Of a DNA stretch of 8,890 nucleotides, positions 1 to 4,969 are shown one piece after another. The stretch lies in the NCBI GenBank assembly GCA_022353185.1, contig JAKRWB010000312.1, forward strand, positions 1 to 8,890, given 5' to 3'. This DNA is from ANME-2 cluster archaeon. GTDB taxonomy: Archaea > Halobacteriota > Methanosarcinia > Methanosarcinales > Methanocomedenaceae. A program made the translations under genes and the position numbers. The notes under the pieces are model-generated. The model saw only the letters and a program-made list of their open reading frames with translations, was not told the DNA's origin and did no database searches. Position 1 is the stretch's first letter, and each line of letters opens with the position of its first letter.

Positions 1-27
1 TCAATATTGGTAAGCTGGAATAGTCTT

Positions 28-35
28 AAAAAAAA
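28..35 (-). terminator. Putative poly-T terminator after vapBC
   Basis: Read on the minus strand, a run of eight T residues lies about 15 bases past the vapC stop codon. Archaeal termination commonly happens at T-rich tracts without a hairpin, and none is obvious here. The assignment rests only on the T tract and its position. Confidence 0.35.
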
Positions 36-49
36 CAGTGACAAAAACA

Positions 50-499
50 TCATTCCTTAAAGTCTTTCAATGACTTCACTTCCAGCAAATGGTTCCTGAA
101 TAATCCACTCAAAGATTTCTTTTGCATATGGTGGTCTTCAGTCCATAATATTGATGCATTTGTATGTATTGCTGTGGCAATATGCACCGCATCGGCTGCA
201 TACAATGTATATTCTATTTCAATAAATTTTGCCAGATGTATTACATCAGATACTGGAATTTGTCTCAAAGCCCCAACATTAGTCAGTTCAACAAGATCAT
301 CAAAGGCTTCGTTCACCTTATCTTTTGAATAACCCACTTTGACTAATGCCCTGACAACTTCCAGTAACAGCAATTCATTAACTGCAAAATCACCATCTAA
401 TTCAATAATGCGTTGAAGCAGGAGATTTGCTTCATTTTCAAATGATTCGCCCTTATGAAACCATTTGACAGCAATTGAAGTATCGATGCACTCAGTCAC
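50..499 (-). CDS. vapC: VapC-type PIN-domain toxin (RNase)
   Basis: This 149-residue protein is a single PIN domain. VapC toxins are Mg-dependent RNases that cut tRNA or rRNA when their antitoxin is lost. The expected acidic residues are visible: D6 in the N-terminal CIDTS motif, E47 in LLLLEVVRAL, D103 in AADAVHIATA and D122 in WTEDHHM. Length is normal for the family and nothing looks truncated. The start is GTG, and the GTGA at 496-499 overlaps the antitoxin stop, which is typical translational coupling; an AGAGGAAG stretch just upstream can act as ribosome-binding site. The cellular RNA target cannot be read from the sequence. The local DNA looks more AT-rich than the Fe-S cluster next to it (visual impression, not counted), as often seen for mobile toxin-antitoxin genes. 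Confidence 0.88.
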   Translation of the reverse strand: MTECIDTSIAVKWFHKGESFENEANLLLQRIIELDGDFAVNELLLLEVVRALVKVGYSKDKVNEAFDDLVELTNVGALRQIPVSDVIHLAKFIEIEYTLYAADAVHIATAIHTNASILWTEDHHMQKKSLSGLFRNHLLEVKSLKDFKE

Positions 500-738
500 C
501 TATCTTCCTCTTCACGCATTGATTCCACAACGTCTGAAAGTTCAGGATACTTTTCGGTATCTTCCCTGATGCTTTCAATAGATGCTTTTATTTTACTAAG
601 TTTATATCGCTTAATAAGTAGTCGGATAGCCTCGTTAACCGCTTCGGTCCTGTTTCTAAAATAACCTTCTTTAACTACCATATCCAGTTCTTTAGCAAGA
701 AATGGAGTTGTGCGTATATTTACCTGAACACTCGTCAA
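496..738 (-). CDS. vapB: Ribbon-helix-helix VapB-type antitoxin
   Basis: This is a small antitoxin of about 80 residues paired with the PIN toxin directly downstream. The N-terminal part (SVQVNIRTTPFLAKEL followed by RNRTEAVNEAIRLLIKRY) has the beta-strand plus two-helix pattern of MetJ/Arc ribbon-helix-helix DNA-binding proteins. The charged C-terminal tail (ESIREDTEKYPELSDVVESM) is the part that normally wraps the toxin. I chose a TTG start at 738-736 because the sequence AGGTGAT, a perfect match to the archaeal anti-Shine-Dalgarno, sits at 748-742 just ahead of it. An upstream in-frame ATG at 768 would add a tail (MYFICNTGDI) that does not look like the family and would absorb the ribosome-binding site. 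Such antitoxins usually repress their own promoter together with VapC. Confidence 0.82.
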   Translation of the reverse strand: MTSVQVNIRTTPFLAKELDMVVKEGYFRNRTEAVNEAIRLLIKRYKLSKIKASIESIREDTEKYPELSDVVESMREEEDR

Positions 739-770
739 TATATCACCTGTGTTACATATGAAATACATTC

Positions 771-779
771 AATATATCA
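771..779 (-). promoter_or_regulatory. Possible TATA box for vapBC
   Basis: On the minus strand, TGATATATT lies about 25 bases before the AGGTGAT ribosome-binding site of vapB. This would give a very short leader. No T tract or hairpin separates it from the end of the Fe-S cluster at 799, so read-through from the upstream operon is also possible. Confidence 0.35.
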
Positions 780-798
780 TTTACCCAACATTTTATTC

Positions 799-2124
799 CT
801 ACTTTCCCCTCAACCTTCGATAAGCATCATGCGCCACAATCGTCCCCTGAGCCTCGGCCACCACCAGTAAATCAATCTCTGATGCCACATTCCCAATAGC
901 ATACACCCCATCCAGATTAGTCCGCTGGTACTTATCAGTCTTCACAAACCCGGACTCATCCATCTCCACACCCAGCTTCTCAATAAGCCCTATATTCGGC
1001 ACCATCTCAGTAGCCAGCACCACAGCATCCAACACAATCTCCAGCTTTTCGCCCTCGGTCTGGTCTTCCAGCACAGCCTTCTCAACCTTTGTACCGCCCT
1101 GAACCTCTATAAGAGTAGTCGAAGTCAGCATCTTGAGCCCCTCGATACACTTCACCTTATCCATCTCCCGCTCAGGCACCATAAAAGACGCCTCATCAGT
1201 AACCAGCGTAATACTCGCAGCAATCCCACCAATACAGCCGGCCGTAGACATAGCATTATAACCCCTGCCATACACCAGCACCCGCTTATCGGTCAGTTTT
1301 GATGGGTCTGTCGTCAGGTAATAAACACCTCCATCGTTTGAAGCAAACTTCTCCACGCCGGCTATATCGGATTTGGAAGGCGAACTGCCCGAAGCCAGCA
1401 CCAGCATTCTGGCCTTGTATGTCCCCGAATCAGTGGTCAAAATCTTGAAGTCATCATCAATTTCAATGTCATTCACATACTCATTGACCATCTCTGTGTC
1501 CTGCCCACTCGCATCATCCATCAGCGACTGGGTCAACTCACGGGTGGTCATCTTATCGGTCAGGCCCGGATAATTCTCGATCAACTTATCAGGACATAGC
1601 TTGTTGAGCAGACCGCCCCACTGTCCGCCGTCAAATATCACAGTCTTAAGTCCCACATACGAAGACATAGCAGCAGTCGCAAGTCCGGCCGCACCGCCTC
1701 CGATCACCGCCACTTCATATTCGTTCTCGCCCAACTTAGCGATACCTTTCTCCTGTTTCTCCTTGTAATCTTTGATAGCAGCATGCAAGGCGTCGGCAGC
1801 CAGATTAGAGCAATGCATCTTAACAGGCGGCAGCCCACCCAGTTCATCAGCCACATCCTCCCGGGTAATCTCAAGCGCCTCTTCCAGGGTCTTACCCATT
1901 GCTATCTCTGTAACCATGCTGCTGGTGGCGATAGCAGAAGCACATCCGAAGGTCTTGAACTTGATATCCTTGATGATATTGTCCTCAACCTTGAGCTGTA
2001 TCTCCATCATATCACCGCAAACCGGATTCCCCACCCGTCCGGTAGCATCCGCATCCTTAATGGTTCCCACATTCCTGGGATTCCTGAAATGGTCCTTTAC
2101 TTTTTCTGAATATTCAATTGACAT
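799..2124 (-). CDS. IscU/NifU Fe-S scaffold fused to a thioredoxin-reductase-like flavoprotein
   Basis: This 441-residue protein has two domains. Residues 1 to about 120 are a complete IscU-type scaffold with the three cluster-binding cysteines C36 (GNPVCGD), C61 (TFGCAS) and C105 (KMHCSNLAADAL) and the conserved D38. After a charged linker (about 118-135), residues 136-441 form a two-dinucleotide-fold flavoprotein. The FAD motif VIGGGAAG is at about 140-147, the NAD(P)-site GxGxxA is present as GRGYNA at 286-291, and the C-terminal FAD motif is YAIGN with Asn412 replacing the usual Asp. The redox CxxC of true thioredoxin reductase is absent: LTTDP (270-274) lies there, as in thioredoxin-reductase-like ferredoxin-NAD(P) reductases. 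The usual HRRxxFR NADPH-phosphate site is TDEASFM. I infer a scaffold with its own electron input. It lies 5 bp after the IscS-like gene. The ATG at 2124 has GGGAG ten bases upstream; a TTG at 2133 is the alternative start. Confidence 0.88.
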   Translation of the reverse strand: MSIEYSEKVKDHFRNPRNVGTIKDADATGRVGNPVCGDMMEIQLKVEDNIIKDIKFKTFGCASAIATSSMVTEIAMGKTLEEALEITREDVADELGGLPPVKMHCSNLAADALHAAIKDYKEKQEKGIAKLGENEYEVAVIGGGAAGLATAAMSSYVGLKTVIFDGGQWGGLLNKLCPDKLIENYPGLTDKMTTRELTQSLMDDASGQDTEMVNEYVNDIEIDDDFKILTTDSGTYKARMLVLASGSSPSKSDIAGVEKFASNDGGVYYLTTDPSKLTDKRVLVYGRGYNAMSTAGCIGGIAASITLVTDEASFMVPEREMDKVKCIEGLKMLTSTTLIEVQGGTKVEKAVLEDQTEGEKLEIVLDAVVLATEMVPNIGLIEKLGVEMDESGFVKTDKYQRTNLDGVYAIGNVASEIDLLVVAEAQGTIVAHDAYRRLRGK

Positions 2125-2129
2125 AACGC

Positions 2130-3293
2130 TCAATCTCCCTGGTATAACGGTGACAAAGCCCGCAAGCGGTCCACTACAGGCGGCAGGCTCTCAAGCACAT
2201 GGTCAACATCTGCCTGCGTATTCCACTTGTTAAGGGACAACAGTAGCGACCCGTGGGCTTCCTCATGCCGCAGCCCGATAGCGATGAGTACATGGGACGG
2301 CTCCAGGGTTTTGACAGAGCAGGCAGAGCCAGTAGACGCCTCCACTCCAAGGTCGCTGAGGCTCATAATGATGCTCTCGCCTTCAATAAAACTGAACCTG
2401 AAACTGGCAATGTGCGGAAGCCGCTTTGTCCGGTGACCAGTAAGATATGAATACTTCATATTGCCAAGTACCCCATCTATCAACTTCTCCCTGAGTGATT
2501 CCATCATCCTGGCATTGTTTTCCATCTCCTGCTTTGCCAGTTCACATGCCTTGCCCATACCTACTATTCCGGAAATATTCTCAGAACCGGAGCGTAATCC
2601 CTTTTCCTGGCCCCCGCCTGTCATCACAGGCCGCAGCGGTACGCCCGACCTTATGTACAGTGCACCCACCCCCTTTGGACCGTACAGGTCATTTGAGGAG
2701 AGGGACATCAGGTCGATATTGTCCCGCATTACGTCAATATGTATCTTACCGGCAGCAGCCACGGCGTCCACGTGGAAGAGAATATCCTTCTCCCTTGCCA
2801 TGGCACCGATATCCTGAACCGGCTGGATAGTACCAATCTCGCCATTGGCATACATGCAGGATACCAGGATGGTCTGGTCTGTGACCTCTTGCGCAATGCG
2901 ACCGGGGTCTACCAATCCGTCCTTGTCTACAGGTACAGTGGTCACCTCAAATCCTTCGCGCTGCAAGTCCTTGCAGGTATTGACCACTGACATGTGCTCC
3001 ACGGCAGAAATTATGATATGGTTCCCCTTTTTCTTCTTACGCTGCACTGCACCTCTTAAAGCAATATTATTGGATTCGGTACCGCCAGAGGTAAAGATGA
3101 TTTCCTTACTTTCTGCCCCGATAAAAGCAGCCACTGACCCCCTGGCGTCTTCTAATGCTTTCCTGGCCTGGGCACCCGAATCATGGAGCGAGGTAGGATT
3201 GCCAACCCTGGAATCAAAGTAAGGGAGCATGGCTTCAACCACACGTTTATCCACAGGTGCACCAGAAGCATTATCCATATATACCCTGTTCAA
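2130..3293 (-). CDS. iscS: IscS/NifS-like protein lacking the PLP-binding lysine
   Basis: This 387-residue fold-type I PLP protein aligns over its full length with cysteine desulfurases. H100 (SAVEHMS), D176 (HVDAV), the GPKGVGALY segment, the GGGQEKGLRSGSEN loop and the persulfide cysteine C325 (TGSACS) are all present. The Schiff-base lysine is not: the family's S-H-K-x-Y-G-P-K-G reads S-N-D-L-Y-G-P-K-G, with N201 and D202 replacing His-Lys (2688-2693). The PLP-contacting Gln of HVDAxQ is A179. Archaeoglobus fulgidus IscS carries the same Lys-to-Asp change (D199 as I recall); it was reported to bind pyridoxamine phosphate and to lack desulfurase activity as isolated. I infer a sulfur-transfer or IscU-partner role rather than classical desulfuration. 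The TTG start at 3293 has AGGTGG six bases upstream and matches the family N-terminus. A GTG at 3317 would overlap the DsrE gene. Confidence 0.88.
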   Translation of the reverse strand: MNRVYMDNASGAPVDKRVVEAMLPYFDSRVGNPTSLHDSGAQARKALEDARGSVAAFIGAESKEIIFTSGGTESNNIALRGAVQRKKKKGNHIIISAVEHMSVVNTCKDLQREGFEVTTVPVDKDGLVDPGRIAQEVTDQTILVSCMYANGEIGTIQPVQDIGAMAREKDILFHVDAVAAAGKIHIDVMRDNIDLMSLSSNDLYGPKGVGALYIRSGVPLRPVMTGGGQEKGLRSGSENISGIVGMGKACELAKQEMENNARMMESLREKLIDGVLGNMKYSYLTGHRTKRLPHIASFRFSFIEGESIIMSLSDLGVEASTGSACSVKTLEPSHVLIAIGLRHEEAHGSLLLSLNKWNTQADVDHVLESLPPVVDRLRALSPLYQGD

Positions 3294-3307
3294 TCTGAGC
3301 CACCTTT

Positions 3308-3673
3308 TTAAAACCACATTGTTCCGTCAGCTTCCAGCACCAGGTCGTTAAGGGTTGCTGCCCCCACGATTTCGACTTCAGGGATGAACTCACCCTTATC
3401 CAGACCTATCAACTGGGTACTGGCTTCACAAACATAGAGTTTCACACCCGCGGCTGTGGTCTGGTCAAGTACTTCCTTAAGGTTCGGGAAACTCCCGACC
3501 TGCACTTTTTCAGCTTCTCCTTTCTTTACCACTGTAACACCCATGCCCAAAAAATAAATTGCTGCCTCAATACCCATGGCCTTTGCGGTCTGGGCAAGTA
3601 CCAGTGGGGAATACAATCTTTCAGGTGTACTCACACCACTGGTCTGGACATATAATAAAATCTCTTCGCCCAT
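3308..3673 (-). CDS. DsrE/TusD-family sulfur carrier protein
   Basis: This is a 121-residue single-domain protein of the DsrE/DsrF/TusD fold. The N-terminal strand ILLYVQTSG, the segment PLVLAQTAKAMGIEAAIYFLGMGV and the cysteine-bearing segment VKLYVCEAST are typical. C82 corresponds to the cysteine that carries sulfane sulfur as a persulfide in TusD and DsrE, and it is the only cysteine in the protein. The C-terminal part (PEVEIVGAATLNDLVLEADG) is also family-like. No partner TusB or TusC gene is visible in this window, so a complete TusBCD relay cannot be claimed. Its place between TusA and the IscS-like gene supports a role in passing sulfur between them. The ATG is preceded by AAGGAGAT at a spacing of about 7 bases, and the gene follows tusA by 17 bp. 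Confidence 0.85.
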   Translation of the reverse strand: MGEEILLYVQTSGVSTPERLYSPLVLAQTAKAMGIEAAIYFLGMGVTVVKKGEAEKVQVGSFPNLKEVLDQTTAAGVKLYVCEASTQLIGLDKGEFIPEVEIVGAATLNDLVLEADGTMWF

Positions 3674-3690
3674 CTTTCATATCTCCTTAA

Positions 3691-3939
3691 TTATTTCGTT
3701 CTCTCAATAAGGAATCGGAAATTATCACCCTGGTCCTCAAATTTCAACAATTTGTGCCCGGTCCGCTTGGCCCATCTGGGAATATCCTGTGTCGAAGCCG
3801 GGTCATCGGTCAGCACCTCAAGCACTTCACCTATTTCAATATCATTAATTGTCTCTGTGGTATTGAACACAGGTATGGGACAGAACAATCCAATGCAGTC
3901 CAGTGTCTTATCAGGATGTATTTCTGAATTTTCGTTCAT
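3691..3939 (-). CDS. tusA: TusA/SirA-family sulfur carrier
   Basis: This 82-residue protein is a TusA-family sulfurtransferase. The signature CPxP is at 20-23 in DCIGLFCPIPV, with C20 as the expected persulfide cysteine and a second cysteine, C15, five residues earlier. The later DDPASTQDIPRWAKRTGHKLL is the usual family stretch (GD/DDP, then IPxW and a Gly-His turn). In bacteria TusA takes sulfur from IscS and hands it to the TusBCD/DsrE system for tRNA thiolation, cofactor synthesis or sulfur oxidation. Here it stands next to a DsrE homologue and two genes from an IscS-like gene. Unlike its neighbours it has no evident Shine-Dalgarno sequence before its ATG, and a TATA-like palindrome lies about 25 bases upstream, which suggests a possible leaderless transcript from an internal promoter. 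Confidence 0.88.
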   Translation of the reverse strand: MNENSEIHPDKTLDCIGLFCPIPVFNTTETINDIEIGEVLEVLTDDPASTQDIPRWAKRTGHKLLKFEDQGDNFRFLIERTK

Positions 3940-3952
3940 TTTTTATTCTTGC

Positions 3953-3967
3953 TTGAATAGTATTCAA
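3953..3967. promoter_or_regulatory. Perfect 7-1-7 palindrome in front of tusA
   Basis: The sequence TTGAATAGTATTCAA is a perfect inverted repeat with 7-base arms around one central base. It sits in the 34-bp gap between the superoxide reductase and tusA genes. Read on the minus strand, its TTGAATAC half is about 25 bases from the tusA ATG, where a TATA box would be for a leaderless transcript. It could be an operator over an internal promoter or an RNA processing hairpin. The palindrome is certain; its function is inferred. Confidence 0.5.
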
Positions 3968-3973
3968 AATCAC

Positions 3974-4342
3974 TTAACCGACAATAATACGTTTGGTATT
4001 TTCCCACAATCCGTGGATATTACATCGTTCTATAGCTTTCAATGTTACAATTCCGGTGGTTTCCATCACAACCGTCAATGTTGCAATAGCTTTTGTGAAT
4101 CCGGGGGTGAGTGCAACCCTGGCCAGGAAATTCTCATTGGCATACAGTTCAATCCACTGTATGTGGTGCGCTGGTTCCATTACATGTGAGATGCTGCCCA
4201 CTGTAACACTTACCTCAAAGGGTTCACCAGGTTTTACACTGTCCGATGAGCCTATCAACGGGATGTGTTTCTTTTCTGCGTCAGTAAGGTCTGCCGCATT
4301 GGCTGGATGGTTCATTCCATCAAAAAAATTCTTATCTTCCAT
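3974..4342 (-). CDS. sor: Superoxide reductase, neelaredoxin type (1Fe-SOR)
   Basis: This 122-residue protein is the catalytic SOR domain, which reduces superoxide to hydrogen peroxide without making oxygen. The Fe(His)4Cys site can be read directly: H26 (KKHIP), H53 and H59 (HVMEPAHHIQWIEL), and C107 and H110 (CNIHGLW). The lysine before H26 is kept. The residue before that, normally the Glu sixth ligand in an EKH motif, is K24, with Glu one position earlier (E23). There is no N-terminal desulforedoxin domain, so this is the short class; a separate desulforedoxin gene lies two genes upstream. I prefer the ATG at 4342, preceded by GGTAAT, over a GTG at 4354 that would add four residues. The AhpD-like gene ends 21 bp upstream. 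Electrons would come from rubredoxin or the desulforedoxin. Confidence 0.92.
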   Translation of the reverse strand: MEDKNFFDGMNHPANAADLTDAEKKHIPLIGSSDSVKPGEPFEVSVTVGSISHVMEPAHHIQWIELYANENFLARVALTPGFTKAIATLTVVMETTGIVTLKAIERCNIHGLWENTKRIIVG

Positions 4343-4363
4343 AATATTACCCACTCTACTAAA

Positions 4364-4711
4364 TCATTTCACTAATTTCAACGCTTCCCTGCATGAAGCC
4401 ACGCCCGGAGCGCCCGATGTGAGGAATACCACTTCCATGGTCTCCATAATCTCTTCTTTAGTCGCACCCTGGTTCAATGCACTTCTCATCTGCGCGACAG
4501 TACAGGATTCGCAACGCTGGGATGCTACTACAGCCAGTGCCATAAGCACTTTCATCTTTGCAGGCAAAGCCCCGTCAGATAGCATTTTTTTATCACATTT
4601 ATGGTATGCCTGAAGAAAATCCGGGTCAAGTTGAGCCACTGTATGTAGTATTTGAGGTTCAAACCCTAACTTATTTCCAATACTCTCAATAATCTTCTTG
4701 TGTTCGTTCAT
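4364..4711 (-). CDS. AhpD-like carboxymuconolactone decarboxylase family protein
   Basis: This protein of about 115 residues has the all-helical AhpD/CMD fold. The core segment ALPAKMKVLMALAVVASQRCESCTV and the following EIMETMEVVFLTSGAPGV match the family. The redox pair C67-x-x-C70 is present, but the His that normally follows (CxxCxxxH) is Gln here, so the proton relay of AhpD-type alkylhydroperoxidases is altered. It may still work as a disulfide reductase or peroxide-handling partner. Its place between desulforedoxin and superoxide reductase suggests it deals with peroxide made by the latter; this is inference. Two ATGs are close together. The one at 4711 lies eight bases after GGAG and is better spaced than the one at 4717. 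Confidence 0.85.
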   Translation of the reverse strand: MNEHKKIIESIGNKLGFEPQILHTVAQLDPDFLQAYHKCDKKMLSDGALPAKMKVLMALAVVASQRCESCTVAQMRSALNQGATKEEIMETMEVVFLTSGAPGVASCREALKLVK

Positions 4712-4741
4712 TATCATTACTCCAATTTCAGGTTACATGGA

Positions 4742-4864
4742 CTATTTCACGAGTTCCATATCTTCTCCACAACAGACCAGGGTTCCGCCCCCGACTTTAG
4801 TCACAGTTACTTCGTTCCCGCAAATATTGCATGTATACTTTTCGCCTTCTTCCATTACAGCCAT
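4742..4864 (-). CDS. dsr: Desulforedoxin (40 residues)
   Basis: This tiny gene encodes 40 residues with the full desulforedoxin pattern. A CxxC lies at C12-N-I-C15 and adjacent cysteines are at C31-C32 in GGGTLVCCGEDM, which is nearly identical to classical desulforedoxins and to the N-terminal domain of desulfoferrodoxin. The four cysteines bind one iron as Fe(SCys)4, normally in a homodimer. The protein is a small cytoplasmic electron carrier. The ATG at 4864 has a very strong Shine-Dalgarno, GAGGAGGTTA (4880-4871). It is the first gene of the minus-strand cluster, right behind the divergent promoter. In desulfoferrodoxin this domain is fused to the superoxide reductase domain; here the two parts are separate genes with an AhpD-like gene between them. 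The symbol is tentative. Confidence 0.93.
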   Translation of the reverse strand: MAVMEEGEKYTCNICGNEVTVTKVGGGTLVCCGEDMELVK

Positions 4865-4911
4865 TCTTATTAACCTCCTCTAAATTTATGATAGGAAATT
4901 TGTAGATTCCG

Positions 4912-4919
4912 CTATATAA
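4912..4919. promoter_or_regulatory. Shared TATA-like element of the divergent promoter region
   Basis: CTATATAA reads TTATATAG on the minus strand, so it could serve as a TATA box both ways. On the minus strand the predicted transcript start is about 4888, giving a leader of about 25 bases that includes the strong desulforedoxin ribosome-binding site. On the plus strand the start would be near 4940, some 30 bases before the TrmB-like gene. The geometry fits both directions, though a separate box for each gene is possible. Confidence 0.5.
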
Positions 4920-4929
4920 CCATTTGGTT
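4918..4929. promoter_or_regulatory. Inverted repeat overlapping the divergent promoter (candidate operator)
   Basis: AACCATTTGGTT has 5-base arms (AACCA/TGGTT) around two central bases and overlaps the end of the TATA-like element. A protein bound here would cover the promoter of both the desulforedoxin-led cluster and the TrmB-like gene. The TrmB-like protein encoded next door is the obvious candidate, but nothing in the sequence proves this. Confidence 0.4.
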
Positions 4930-4969
4930 TACAACATTATCAATTACGTATTGAAGAAAAGGAATATAT

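Noticed and set aside
799..2124. True thioredoxin reductase function for the flavoprotein domain
   Set aside because: The CxxC redox pair that defines thioredoxin reductase is not present at the expected place.
1772..2233. Long plus-strand open frames opposite the IscU-flavoprotein and IscS-like genes (also 2461-2817, 2845-3222)
   Set aside because: They are antisense shadows of well-supported genes, with no recognisable domain and Ser/Pro/Arg-rich composition typical of a reverse frame.
2130..3293. IscS-like gene as a pseudogene because of the missing lysine
   Set aside because: The reading frame is full length and the persulfide cysteine and other motifs are kept. The same Lys-to-Asp change is known from Archaeoglobus, so it is a stable variant.
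3993..4613. 206-codon plus-strand frame opposite the superoxide reductase and AhpD-like genes
   Set aside because: It runs across two clear minus-strand genes and their gap and has no family resemblance, so it is a shadow.
4941..4953. CAATTACGTATTG as a second operator in the divergent region
   Set aside because: The outer arms are out of register by one base around a TACGTA core, so the symmetry is weak and could be chance.
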